DNA of 64,000 bases from Coralliovum pocilloporae (GTDB lineage: Bacteria; Pseudomonadota; Alphaproteobacteria; Rhizobiales; Cohaesibacteraceae). The translations under genes and the position numbers were made by a program. The stretch spans positions 1,048,501-1,112,500 of the forward strand of contig NZ_CP132542.1 in NCBI RefSeq assembly GCF_030845175.1, read 5' to 3'. The notes beneath the pieces were generated by a model. It saw only the letters and a program-made list of their open reading frames with translations. It was not told where the DNA came from and did no database searches. Positions 48,524-57,584 of the stretch are shown here, one piece after another (position 1 is the stretch's first letter; every line of letters begins with the position of its first letter).

Positions 48524-50593
48524 TCAGCCTCCTATCAGCTTCGAGACAGAAATCTTGAATGTCCGACCTCGGGAGGGGTCCCCCGCAAGGTGACGCTGAT
48601 ACTGACGGTCAAAGAGGTTTTCGACGGCCAGACGCACATCAAGGCCTTTGAACTGACCTTCATCCGGCTGCCAATCGAGATAAATGTTGTGAACGCCGTA
48701 GCCCGGCGTTGGTGCAGTTGAACCGCTTACTTCGTTCTGATCTGCGGCAAACCGGCCTTTCCAGCTTATCGTGGTATCCGCTTCAGGAATGCGCATCCCA
48801 AGGGTTACCGTAAGCGTGTCCGCAGGGATCGAATTCAGGGCAAGGCCGGTTGTTTTGTTTTCACCGCGGATCAGCGAGTAACCCAGTTTGGCGAAATACA
48901 ATTCAGAATCATAACCGGCTTCGGCCTCCACACCATATATTTCAGCCTCGGCCACGTTTTCGAAGTTCGAGAGCGTCGTCGGGCCGGTAATTGGAGTGGC
49001 CTGTCCGTTTGCACGCTGGATGAGGTCTTCGATCTGGTTGAAAAAGCCGGTTACCTTGACATCAAAAGCATCCCCTTCTTCAAGGAGGTCACGAAGAGAC
49101 ATTGTGCCACCGATCTCGAAATTATTTGACTTCTCAATGTCGAGATCCGGACTGATGTTGCCAGGATAGAAGGTTCCGCCAACACGCGTTTCCGTATCAA
49201 ACACTTCGTCCAGGACCGGCATACGTTCAGTATGGGCGATGGAGCCGAAAACCGAGAACGTATCGTTCAGTTCATAGAGGGCCGCAATTTTTGGAGAGAA
49301 ACCTGTATAGCTCTGATCTGTTCCCCCGGGAACACCACTGCCTGGTTCGATTGTCTGGTAGTCAAACCGGACACCCGGTATAAGCGTCAGACCATTCCAG
49401 TTGATCTCTGACTGGGCAAAAATACCGGCCTGCTGCATCTCACCTTCAGGATGGAAGGACAGTGTGCCGGTTGAACCGGATGTAACCGTTTCAGCTGTAC
49501 GCTCCTGATGCAATCCCGACACACCAAAAGTCAGGAAATGGCTGACGCCACCGCCCATGGACAGATCAAAGGTATTGCGGATGTTCCCCTGAATACTGCG
49601 GTATCCATAATCCGCGTCATCACCAAAGAATGCGCCCAGCTGAGTATCACTCTGCTCAACAGTCGTATCGGAATAGGCCACCAGGGCCTCCAGATCGAGC
49701 CAGGCATTGCCTCTGCCTTCATGTTCGTAACGCAACAGCGCTGTCTGGTCAGTTACATCGCGGTCGACGGTTCCGAAGAAGGTGCTGGTTGTTGTCTGAG
49801 AATAATCCTGATCATCCGCACTTGAGAACCAGTGCTGGTATGACGCCATTATGCTCTGTTCTTGATTGTCGCCAAAATAGTACTTGATCTTGGCAAGGCC
49901 AGAAAGCGAGTCGAATTCCGAGCCGCTGACACCATTCCCATCACCATCCTGATAGTTATTGGCACCGCGATAATTCAATGAAGCCAGGACTTCAAAGTCT
50001 TCTACTCGAACGGCTCCAATAACGGAGGATTGTATGCCATCACCGTTTGAGCTGTAGCTCAATTTGGGGCGCACTGCCCAGGTCTGGCCCTCTTGCAGAA
50101 AATCGGATGCATCCTTTGTGGTCAGGGAAATGATACCACCCAGTGCACCAGAGCCGTAGAGCGTAGATGCTGCTGGTCCGCGAAGGATTTCAATATTCTT
50201 GTAGAGTTCCGGCTCGGTAAAGAGCGACCCCACACGGTATTGCTCATGAAACTTGATCGCTCCATCAATCAGCGTGATCAGGCGATATTCATCAGCAGAT
50301 TGGCCGGACCCGATACCACGAATGTTGAAGCTTTCGCCAAAGACCCGATCACTGCCGACAGTAGAGACACCGGGAACATCTTCAAGGACTTCACCAATTG
50401 TGGTGGCCTGTTGACGGTCGATCTCATCCTGCGTAATGACCGTCACCGCCTGCGGCGTATCAATCGCGATCTTTTCCTCACCGGCGGATACAACAATCCG
50501 ACCCAGGAAACTGTCATAATCTTCTTCTGCGAATGCTGGCGATGATACCAGAGCGGTTGTCATCATCAGGACCAGCTGTAGCTGCTTGTGCAT
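48524..50593 (-). CDS. TonB-dependent outer-membrane receptor, probably for heme
   Basis: ATG at 50593 gives 689 residues with a signal peptide (VLMMTTALVSSPAFA). The plug has a TonB box-like start and TVITQDEIDRQQATTIGEVLEDVPGV, then the 22-strand barrel, ending with DRQYQRHLAGDPSRGRTFKI. Its position divergent to hemP-hmuSTUV and upstream of tonB-exbBD argues for heme or hemoprotein uptake. The FRAP/NPNL heme motif is not clearly seen, so another iron source cannot be excluded. The frame extends to 50701 without a signal, so the later start is used. Confidence 0.85.
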   Translation of the reverse strand: MHKQLQLVLMMTTALVSSPAFAEEDYDSFLGRIVVSAGEEKIAIDTPQAVTVITQDEIDRQQATTIGEVLEDVPGVSTVGSDRVFGESFNIRGIGSGQSADEYRLITLIDGAIKFHEQYRVGSLFTEPELYKNIEILRGPAASTLYGSGALGGIISLTTKDASDFLQEGQTWAVRPKLSYSSNGDGIQSSVIGAVRVEDFEVLASLNYRGANNYQDGDGNGVSGSEFDSLSGLAKIKYYFGDNQEQSIMASYQHWFSSADDQDYSQTTTSTFFGTVDRDVTDQTALLRYEHEGRGNAWLDLEALVAYSDTTVEQSDTQLGAFFGDDADYGYRSIQGNIRNTFDLSMGGGVSHFLTFGVSGLHQERTAETVTSGSTGTLSFHPEGEMQQAGIFAQSEINWNGLTLIPGVRFDYQTIEPGSGVPGGTDQSYTGFSPKIAALYELNDTFSVFGSIAHTERMPVLDEVFDTETRVGGTFYPGNISPDLDIEKSNNFEIGGTMSLRDLLEEGDAFDVKVTGFFNQIEDLIQRANGQATPITGPTTLSNFENVAEAEIYGVEAEAGYDSELYFAKLGYSLIRGENKTTGLALNSIPADTLTVTLGMRIPEADTTISWKGRFAADQNEVSGSTAPTPGYGVHNIYLDWQPDEGQFKGLDVRLAVENLFDRQYQRHLAGDPSRGRTFKISVSKLIGG

Positions 50594-50765
50594 TTCTGCC
50601 CCCACCACGTCTCTCTTGTTATTGGAAGGTGGTTGGCTGGCAGTTAGGGCTGGCTGACCGGAATTCTGACCTGTGCAAGGCAACCGGAAAACGGGCGTCA
50701 ATGGAGTGACTTCAGAACAGGACTTGTTCTAACTAATAAACTCGACTATGAGTGTCAACAAAATA

Positions 50766-50806
50766 TTTATGACTTTAATAGTCATAAAATATTGGAATTA
50801 TTCCAA
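50766..50806. promoter_or_regulatory. Two palindromes in the divergent heme-uptake promoter (candidate Irr/Fur-type operators)
   Basis: TTTATGACT (50766-50774) and AGTCATAAA (50780-50788) form a perfect 9-base inverted repeat with a 5-base spacer. Four bases on, TTGGAATTATTCCAA (50792-50806) is a perfect 15-base palindrome, whose layout resembles the ICE/Irr box of alphaproteobacteria (TTTAGAA.3.TTCTAAA). Both lie between the receptor gene and hemP, where iron- or heme-dependent control is expected. Confidence 0.65.
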
Positions 50807-50822
50807 ACTGGGAATGACTATA

Positions 50823-50996
50823 ATGACCGTAGAGGCATCCGATCGGCCTGTGCTGCCCGAAAAGGGTGATGTCACACAGCCGCACTACACATCTGATGAG
50901 ATCTTTCATGGCAGAAAGATCGTTCTGATTTCACACGGCGATACGACCTATCGCCTGCAGATAACAAGTCAGCAGAAACTCATTCTGACAAAATAA
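50823..50996 (+). CDS. hemP: Hemin uptake protein HemP
   Basis: ATG at 50823 gives 57 residues, the usual size. It has the HemP core: SDEIFHGRKIVLISHGDTTYRLQIT and the terminal KLILTK (residues about 22-57, shown in parts). In other alphaproteobacteria HemP is an activator of the heme-uptake operon under Irr control. The frame extends to 50748, but that part covers the palindromes and is not counted. Confidence 0.9.
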   Translation: MTVEASDRPVLPEKGDVTQPHYTSDEIFHGRKIVLISHGDTTYRLQITSQQKLILTK

Positions 50997-51083
50997 CAAT
51001 CCAGTCTCAGACGCCAGCCAGCCCCAAGCCAGCCAGCCTTGAGCCCCATTTGCTCATCGAGAGCAGAGTTTTGGAGAGCTATC

Positions 51084-52121
51084 ATGGACCAGCTGGTTCT
51101 CGACCGTATCGACAGAGTCATCTCTGAAAACCCCAAATTACGCCCACGGGACCTCGCCCAGAAGGCAGACGTTTCCGAGGCGCATCTTCTTGCGCGCCGC
51201 TGCGGCAAAGATGTCATTCGTCTGACGCCTGATCATGCAGCTCTGTTGAGCGGCTTTGAGGCGCTGGGTGAGATCATGGCACTTACACGGAACGAGAGTG
51301 TCGTGCACGAGAAGATTGGCCACTATGGCAATATTCGTCAGGCAGGGCGCACGGCCCTGGTGCTGAACGGGGCGATCGATCTTCGTATATTCCTCTTTAA
51401 CTGGATCCACGTTTTTGCTGTGGAGGATGTGTTAAAAGACTCCATTCGTCACAGCATCCAGATTTTTGATGCGTCCGGGGAAGCGGTTCACAAGATTTAT
51501 CTGCGCCCGTCTTCTTCTCAGGAAGCCTATCATTCTCTGATCCGGCAGTTGAAGTCGGACGACCAGTCCGTGTCATTGGAAACCGACGAAGTCAGGGATT
51601 TCGTTTCTGACACTGTTGATGATGCTGACGTTGACATTGATGCTCTGAGGCAGCGCTGGCAGGGCATGACCGATGTTCACCAGTTCTTCAGCCTCTTGAA
51701 ATCCTTCAAGGTTTCTCGTCATCAGGCCCACAGTCTCATTGGTGAAGACTTTGCCTGGCGACTGGACAAGGATGCTGCAACCGCAGCTGTTGCCGTCGCA
51801 TCCGACATGGAGATTCCGATCATGTGTTTTGTCGGAAATCGCGGCTGTGTCCAGATCCATTCGGGGCCTGTCTTCAAGCTCAAGCGTGTCGGACCCTGGT
51901 TCAACATTCTTGATCCGGAATTCAATCTCCATCTTCGCGAAGACCATATTCACGAAGTCTGGGCCATCCGGAAGCCCAATAAATACGGACATGTAACCTC
52001 AATCGAACTGTTCGATGAAGACAGGAATCTCATCACCCAGTTCTTCGGCGTACGCGATGAGGATGCTGACGAAAACCCGGACTGGCGGTCTCTCATCGAT
52101 AATCTGCCGAAACATTTTTAA
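51084..52121 (+). CDS. hmuS: Hemin-degrading factor
   Basis: ATG at 51084 after GGAGAGC gives 345 residues, the ChuS/HmuS size, made of two related halves. Segments such as ESVVHEKIGHYGNI and the second-half GNRGCVQIHSGPVFKLKR and WFNILDPEFNLHL are typical. It binds cytoplasmic heme and releases or hands over the iron. It leads the hmuSTUV genes. Confidence 0.92.
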   Translation: MDQLVLDRIDRVISENPKLRPRDLAQKADVSEAHLLARRCGKDVIRLTPDHAALLSGFEALGEIMALTRNESVVHEKIGHYGNIRQAGRTALVLNGAIDLRIFLFNWIHVFAVEDVLKDSIRHSIQIFDASGEAVHKIYLRPSSSQEAYHSLIRQLKSDDQSVSLETDEVRDFVSDTVDDADVDIDALRQRWQGMTDVHQFFSLLKSFKVSRHQAHSLIGEDFAWRLDKDAATAAVAVASDMEIPIMCFVGNRGCVQIHSGPVFKLKRVGPWFNILDPEFNLHLREDHIHEVWAIRKPNKYGHVTSIELFDEDRNLITQFFGVRDEDADENPDWRSLIDNLPKHF

Positions 52122-52133
52122 GGAGAACGGATC

Positions 52134-53054
52134 ATGAGGTATGGATTACCATCTCTGATGCTGTCGACCGGATTTGCTGTCGCTTTGTCAGCGGTCGCTG
52201 TTTTCGCAGACAATACAGACCCTTCAGCAGTGACCGAGACTGATCGACGGCGTATTGTCTCAATCGGCGGCGCTGTCACAGAAACGATTTACGCGCTCGG
52301 CAAGGGCGATCTCGTTATTGCAACTGACACGACGAGCAGTGTTCCAGCGTCTGTTCAGTCCAAGCCGAATGTCGGTTACATGCGGGCCTTGTCCGCAGAA
52401 GGCGTGCTCTCCACCAACCCCACCATGATCATTGCGACCGAGGGTTCCGGGCCAAGGGAAACGATGGAGCTGCTTCAATCTGCATCGCTTCCACTTGTTA
52501 TCATACCCGAAGATTTCACACCGGAGGGTCTAGGGCGACGGATTAAGGCTATCGGTGCAGCCATTGGAGAGAAAGACAAGGCGGCAGATATGTCCCGGGC
52601 CGTGCAGGACAGGCTGTCAGACCTGTCTGCAGAGACATCCGCAATCCCCGATGCTGATCGCAAGAAAATCCTGTTCGTTCTCAGCGCCCAAGACGGTCGC
52701 ATTCTCGCGGCTGGAACGGATACAGAGGCCCATGCGATGATCGAATTTGCTGGCGGCATCAATGTGTTGCCGTCCATCTCCGGGTACAAGCCGGTCTCTC
52801 CGGAAGCAATTTCTGACGCAGCACCGGATGTTATCCTCGTCATGACGCGCAGCAATCATCCATATGACATTGATGCACTGCTCAAGTCTCCGTCCCTGAA
52901 GAGGACACCAGCCGGGCAGAATAAGCACGTTGTCGCCATGAACGGCTTATACCTCCTGGGCTTTGGGCCACGTACGGCAGATGCAGCGCGGGATCTGGCT
53001 CATCAGCTTCATCCGGATCACATCGCAAAACCCAAGCCTGTTCTGACGGATTGA
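52134..53054 (+). CDS. hmuT: Heme ABC transporter periplasmic binding protein
   Basis: The 306-residue protein has a signal peptide (cleavage near VFADN) and the helical-backbone binding-protein fold of class III. RRIVSIGGAVTETIYALGKG at the start and GGINVLPSISGYKPVSPEAI near residue 215 are characteristic of HmuT. It delivers heme to HmuUV and lies 12 bases after hmuS. Confidence 0.92.
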   Translation: MRYGLPSLMLSTGFAVALSAVAVFADNTDPSAVTETDRRRIVSIGGAVTETIYALGKGDLVIATDTTSSVPASVQSKPNVGYMRALSAEGVLSTNPTMIIATEGSGPRETMELLQSASLPLVIIPEDFTPEGLGRRIKAIGAAIGEKDKAADMSRAVQDRLSDLSAETSAIPDADRKKILFVLSAQDGRILAAGTDTEAHAMIEFAGGINVLPSISGYKPVSPEAISDAAPDVILVMTRSNHPYDIDALLKSPSLKRTPAGQNKHVVAMNGLYLLGFGPRTADAARDLAHQLHPDHIAKPKPVLTD

Positions 53055-53056
53055 TC

Positions 53057-54163
53057 ATGTCTCTTGTCACGTCTTCTTCCGGTGTGCTCCATCCAAGCCG
53101 CCTGTCTTTCACGCCGGGAGATCGAAGCGGCCTTGGCCTCACGACAATTGTCGGGCTATCGGTTCTGCTGGTGCTGTGCATGCTGGTTGCGACAACCATC
53201 GGGGCAAGCAATCTGTCTGTCGCAGATGTCGTCACCCTGATCTGGTCTTCAGCAACAGGCCAGCTGAATACAGCAAGTGTCAGTGGATCTGTCATCCTCT
53301 TCGAGATCCGGTTTCCCCGTGTATTGACAGGAGCCCTGGTCGGGGCTGCACTGGCGACATCAGGTGCCGTTATGCAAGGCCTGTTTCGTAACCCGTTGGC
53401 TGATCCCGGTCTGATTGGCGTATCAGCCGGAGCCGCGCTTTTTGCCGGGGTCATAATTGTTCTTGGTGCCACTGTCCTGAGCGGGCTCCAAGCGGCTCTG
53501 GGATATTTCCTGCTGCCGATTGGAGCATTTATCGGCGCACTTTGTGTAACCGCGCTACTCTACCGCATATCAACACATGGCGGTGTGACGTCAATCGCAA
53601 CTCTGTTGCTGGCGGGTCTGGCTGTGAACGCGCTTGCCGGTGCATTGCTGGGCATTCTCATCTTCATCAGCGATGATCAGCAATTGCGTGATCTGAACTT
53701 CTGGCAACTCGGCAGCCTCGCCGGGGCAACCTGGGAGAAAACTCAGATTATCGCTCCTCTCATCATGACAACACTGCTGGCATTATTTTGCCTGGGGCGT
53801 GGCCTGAATGCGCTGGTTCTGGGTGAAAGTCAGGCCCGTTATATTGGCGTTTCGACACAAAGCCTGAAACGCCTTGGCATCGTGCTGGTAGCACTGGCGA
53901 CAGGTTCTGCCGTTGCTGTTGCTGGCGCAATCGGCTTCGTCGGCATCATCGCACCGCATTTACTGAGGCTCATCATTGGCCCGGACAACCGGTATCTGCT
54001 GCCTGCATCAGCACTTTTGGGCGGGACCTTTGTCGTCATGGCGGATGCTGTCTGTCGTGTGATTGTTGCTCCGGCCGAGCTTCCGATCGGTATTGTTATG
54101 GCCCTTGCAGGCGCTCCATTCTTCCTTTGGATTCTCCTCAAACGACGCGGGATGCTGGACTGA
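53057..54163 (+). CDS. hmuU: Heme ABC transporter permease
   Basis: The 368-residue FecCD-type permease has about ten membrane helices. FEIRFPRVLTGALVGAALA and GAVMQGLFRNPLADPGLIGVSAGA (in parts) mark the BtuC family. ATG at 53057 is preferred over TTG at 53051, which overlaps the hmuT stop. Its TGA overlaps the hmuV ATG by one base. Confidence 0.92.
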   Translation: MSLVTSSSGVLHPSRLSFTPGDRSGLGLTTIVGLSVLLVLCMLVATTIGASNLSVADVVTLIWSSATGQLNTASVSGSVILFEIRFPRVLTGALVGAALATSGAVMQGLFRNPLADPGLIGVSAGAALFAGVIIVLGATVLSGLQAALGYFLLPIGAFIGALCVTALLYRISTHGGVTSIATLLLAGLAVNALAGALLGILIFISDDQQLRDLNFWQLGSLAGATWEKTQIIAPLIMTTLLALFCLGRGLNALVLGESQARYIGVSTQSLKRLGIVLVALATGSAVAVAGAIGFVGIIAPHLLRLIIGPDNRYLLPASALLGGTFVVMADAVCRVIVAPAELPIGIVMALAGAPFFLWILLKRRGMLD

Positions 54164-55047
54164 TGCAATCAGGTTTTTCAGTAGAGAATATTTCGTTCTC
54201 AGCAAGCGGAAGGCCCCTTCTGACCGATGTGTCGCTGGACTGTCGACCGGGGCAGTTTACCGTCATCGTCGGACCAAACGGCGCTGGCAAAACGACGCTG
54301 ATGCGTCTGTTGGCGGGAGATCAGCAACCGACTGCTGGTGCGGTTCTGTATAACGGGCAGCTTCTCCAGCGCTTCCGACCGATGGACCTCGCAAAGATCC
54401 GGGCGGTGATGGCGCAATCCGTTCAGATCAATTTCCCGTACACCGTTTTCGAAGTGGTAAAGCTGGGAACAATGGCTCGTTCCGACCTAAAGCCTGCAGA
54501 GCTTGGAGATCTTGTTCTCCAGCGATTAGGGGACGTCGATCTCAATGGCTACGCAGACCGCCTGTATCAGTCTCTGTCAGGTGGTGAGCAACAGCGCGTC
54601 CAGCTTGCCAGAGCTCTGTGTCAGATTGACGGGCCGTCTCCGGGTGGCCAGTCGCGCTATTTATTTCTGGACGAGCCGATTTCCAGTCTGGATGTCAGAC
54701 ACCAGCTTGATGTCATGAATATCGCCCGCAGGTTTGTCGATGCCGGCGGCAGCTGTATCGCTATTCTACATGATCTTAACATCGCGAGCATGTATGCCGA
54801 TGAGCTTGCCGTGCTGAACAACGGAACCATCTATGCATACGGGAAACCAAAAGACCTGCTTTGTGAGAAAACACTTGAAGAGGTTTATGGACTGAGGATT
54901 AGGTCTCAAAATACCTTAAATACAGACACTCTGGTGTTCGCGCCTCAGATGATCATACCAGCCTGCGATATGTCCGGTCCCGATTGTGCTTCACCAACTG
55001 AAACAACTTCCGACAGATCTGATTGTCCGCCGGATGCTTGGTCTTGA
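54163..55047 (+). CDS. hmuV: Heme ABC transporter ATPase
   Basis: The 294-residue ATPase starts at ATG 54163 on the last base of the hmuU stop. It has Walker A GPNGAGKTTL, signature LSGGEQQRVQLARAL, Walker B YLFLDEPISSLD and H-loop LHDLN. A short insert (QIDGPSPGGQ) before Walker B is typical of HmuV. It ends the heme operon. Confidence 0.92.
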   Translation: MQSGFSVENISFSASGRPLLTDVSLDCRPGQFTVIVGPNGAGKTTLMRLLAGDQQPTAGAVLYNGQLLQRFRPMDLAKIRAVMAQSVQINFPYTVFEVVKLGTMARSDLKPAELGDLVLQRLGDVDLNGYADRLYQSLSGGEQQRVQLARALCQIDGPSPGGQSRYLFLDEPISSLDVRHQLDVMNIARRFVDAGGSCIAILHDLNIASMYADELAVLNNGTIYAYGKPKDLLCEKTLEEVYGLRIRSQNTLNTDTLVFAPQMIIPACDMSGPDCASPTETTSDRSDCPPDAWS

Positions 55048-55240
55048 GAAACGTGAAGTCTCCCATATAGTTACGGATTTTGAGCCACTTTAGCTGTTTA
55101 TTACAGTGTTTTGATTTTGATAAAACGATTACGGGGACGCGCACCACACTTAACCCGCTTTTTGGTGAGCCTCACTCATTGATCGTATAGTTCAATAATA
55201 TCATTTTGAAGTTTTTATAGAGCTGAATTCATGTCCATAG

Positions 55241-55284
55241 AGGTGTTGATCAATCTAAATGTGTCAATGATTGATCCGACACCT
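55241..55284. repeat. Imperfect inverted repeat downstream of hmuV
   Basis: AGGTGTTGATCAATC (55241-55255) pairs with GATTGATCCGACACCT (55269-55284) with one small bulge. It lies in the 357-base gap between hmuV and the AT-rich biosynthetic region, which otherwise shows no gene. It could terminate the heme operon or be the end of a lost insertion sequence. No U-run follows. Confidence 0.5.
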
Positions 55285-55339
55285 CAGCCCAACATTTAAA
55301 GTGAAAACCGCGTTAACGACTTTGAAAAGTGACCAGACA

Positions 55340-55390
55340 ATGAGCATGCAGGCGACACCGTTCGACATCCATCCCAACCAGATTCAGTAA
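55340..55390 (+). other. Possible IS3-type transposase fragment
   Basis: A 16-codon frame reads MSMQATPFDIHPNQIQ then TAA. FDIHPNQIQ resembles the helix-turn-helix of IS3-family OrfA proteins (...Y.VHPNQI..WK). The match is very short and may be chance. It lies 14 bases from the end of the biosynthetic cluster, where mobile-element debris would be expected. Confidence 0.2.
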
Positions 55391-55404
55391 TAGAAAGATC
55401 GTCG

Positions 55405-56133
55405 TCATATCATTGAAACTTCGGCAATCTTTCTCGTGTCACCTTCAATTCCAGCCACTTCAACTTCATAATTCGGGCCATAACGCCCAGCATCTTTATC
55501 CATGAAAGCGATAATAAGCATATCTCGAAAACCCCGCTTTGAAGGGTCTTGAAGCTCAAATTCACTTGCATAGTGATATCCAATCCTATCGTCTACTATA
55601 ATACCCTCTGCAGTCTGCAACGTCCGAGAATGTACCAGGTTCTTGTTATCGTCATAGATCCGAGATTCACCACCCATTACATTGACTCGATTGATGCAGC
55701 CCATAAGCACAAAATCGACTCCGTCCCGATGTATTCCTTCCGGGGAGGATCTTCCAAATTGCTCTGGCTTGCCTTCTATGCGGATTTGATGGCAATTCAC
55801 CTGTAGTGAATCCGATTGCGATAAGCCCAGTGTACTGAAACCACTCAAGATAAAAGGCCGCAGGTCTGTTTTCACCGGTGGGAAGTATCTAAGTTGGTTA
55901 CCGACAAGAGGGTTATTCAAGAGCTTCTGCGAAAAAGGCCGCACAGGCAGAGATTCGAACTCCGGCTTGCCATCCTCAAATGTCAAATAATATTGTGAGA
56001 AGCGACGAGTTCTGGTTCCGTCTGGATGATAGTCATCAAAATGAAGTTCATCATAACTAGCTTGAAGCTCAGGTGTCACCAGCATTTCAATGTTCCAGTC
56101 AAAGAACTGTTTATTGTCGATAGACGCAAGCAT
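55405..56133 (-). CDS. 2-oxoglutarate/Fe(II) dioxygenase, amino-acid hydroxylase type
   Basis: The 242-residue protein matches the bacterial 2OG-Fe dioxygenase family of L-isoleucine 4-hydroxylase (IDO, PF10014 type). Iron ligands H135 and D137 are in GIHRDGVD, the third is H187 in GYHYAS, and R203 in GFRDML can bind 2-oxoglutarate. Characterised relatives hydroxylate free aliphatic amino acids. It is the last gene of the six-gene minus-strand operon headed by the synthetase-like gene, and probably hydroxylates a precursor or the product of the cluster. Confidence 0.8.
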   Translation of the reverse strand: MLASIDNKQFFDWNIEMLVTPELQASYDELHFDDYHPDGTRTRRFSQYYLTFEDGKPEFESLPVRPFSQKLLNNPLVGNQLRYFPPVKTDLRPFILSGFSTLGLSQSDSLQVNCHQIRIEGKPEQFGRSSPEGIHRDGVDFVLMGCINRVNVMGGESRIYDDNKNLVHSRTLQTAEGIIVDDRIGYHYASEFELQDPSKRGFRDMLIIAFMDKDAGRYGPNYEVEVAGIEGDTRKIAEVSMI

Positions 56134-56186
56134 TGTTGTTCATCCTTTCCAATAATTGCTGCTCGCAAAAATTGAGGGCAGCTTGG

Positions 56187-56816
56187 CTAAAAAAATAGCG
56201 CTTCTAAAACAAGAAAGGCTCCCAGCACGAAGAGAACCAAGGCAGAAAAATAATTCAAAAGAATAGTTCCTTCAGCACGTGTGAATGCAGCCGCCTGACT
56301 ACAAAAGACAGCGAAGGTACACTTAGTCACGAGGCCCATGCAGGCGTAGATCAGAGCAAGTAAAATGAATTGGGTGCGATACGAAGATCCTATATCTTCC
56401 GAATTCAAGAACGTCGGAATATACGCTGCATAGAATAGAATATCTTTAGGGTTAAGCAATGTAGTGATCACACCATTCACAAAAATACGGCTGTTGGACT
56501 TCAATTCTATGTCGACTGCTTCAGCATCCGGAAGCCTACGCCGCGGCCACATTTTGTAGGCAATCCAGCCAATGTAGAGACCACCGCAGAACTGAACAAC
56601 GGTAAGGAAACCTGGGAATTGCTCAATGAGACCTGAAAAGCCAAATGCGGCCACAGCGATAAGCCCATAGGAGCCGAAATTAGTACCTAATGCCGAGGCA
56701 ACCCCAGCGGCCCGTCCAAGGCGCAAACTATGTGCAACAACGTAAACGACGCTTGGTCCGGGGGCTATCACAAGTAAAAATGATGTAAATAAGAAGAGTG
56801 TAAAGTCTAAACTCAT
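56187..56816 (-). CDS. LysE/RhtB-family amino-acid exporter
   Basis: The 209-residue protein has six membrane helices and the family start LFLFTSFLLVIAPGPSVVYVV. GVASALGTNFGSYGLIAVAAFG and LNPKDILFYAAYIPTFL are typical. It exports amino acids or analogues. Within this cluster it likely removes the finished amino acid-like compound, providing release and self-protection. It lies three bases from the methyltransferase gene. Confidence 0.9.
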   Translation of the reverse strand: MSLDFTLFLFTSFLLVIAPGPSVVYVVAHSLRLGRAAGVASALGTNFGSYGLIAVAAFGFSGLIEQFPGFLTVVQFCGGLYIGWIAYKMWPRRRLPDAEAVDIELKSNSRIFVNGVITTLLNPKDILFYAAYIPTFLNSEDIGSSYRTQFILLALIYACMGLVTKCTFAVFCSQAAAFTRAEGTILLNYFSALVLFVLGAFLVLEALFF

Positions 56817-56819
56817 ATG

Positions 56820-57566
56820 CTAGCCCCACCTCAAGCAAAAAATAGGTTGATAGTATGCGGAATTGCAATGCTCAATATTCATGCCTAATTCATTAGCGAT
56901 CTCGACCAATTCTTGTTCTCGTATGCAGCGCATCTTGGCAGTAGATTTTCTCTCACCACAGATATACCAAGTTGCCAGATAGGAATCGTCAGATACCCAG
57001 GTCCACTCTTGAAAATATCTCGATGTGCGATCAGCATTGAGTGGATAGCCATTCGGCTTAATTCTCAGGATTTCATCAAAATCACGCGTACTTACAAATA
57101 GACAGCTTTCTTGTTTGCGAGACAGCTGATCACGCATACTTGCTAGAGACAGCGCAAGCGATTCCCTGTCAGGTAAGTGGCTGATTGCATTTTCAATGCA
57201 AACAACGGCGTCAAACTCATTACCAACAAAATACTTTCCTAGTTCGTGCCATAAACAGCAAACGCTAGGAATGCTGGCGTATTGCGCAAGCTGTGCCAAA
57301 CTCTTTGACGAGGCATCGCTGGCCGTGACATCGAATCCGAGCCTCTGCAAAGCAATTGCTTGTGAACCTATCCCGGCGGCACAGTCCAAGACTTTCACCG
57401 CTGAGGGACAATAACGGTCGAACAGGTCTCTCAAAATAACTTGATTGAATTCGAGCCACTTGACCCAATCCGTTTCAACCTTGTGATAATCGTCGGAAAG
57501 CTCATCATAAAAGCTCGATACATCAAATGCGGTTTTGACTATCATAGCTGAATTTCCATTAGCCAC
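56820..57566 (-). CDS. Class I SAM-dependent methyltransferase
   Basis: The 248-residue enzyme has the SAM-binding motif VLDCAAGIGSQAIAL (near residue 60), then VTASDASSKSL as motif II and FDAVVCIENAISHLP. The layout resembles small-molecule N-methyltransferases of the glycine/sarcosine type. It could methylate an amine or hydrazine nitrogen of the product. The start is ATG at 57566 or the internal ATG at 57545, closer to the domain. It lies between an oxygenase and the exporter. Confidence 0.8.
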   Translation of the reverse strand: MANGNSAMIVKTAFDVSSFYDELSDDYHKVETDWVKWLEFNQVILRDLFDRYCPSAVKVLDCAAGIGSQAIALQRLGFDVTASDASSKSLAQLAQYASIPSVCCLWHELGKYFVGNEFDAVVCIENAISHLPDRESLALSLASMRDQLSRKQESCLFVSTRDFDEILRIKPNGYPLNADRTSRYFQEWTWVSDDSYLATWYICGERKSTAKMRCIREQELVEIANELGMNIEHCNSAYYQPIFCLRWG

Positions 57567-57584
57567 GGGATCGATTAGGCTGCG

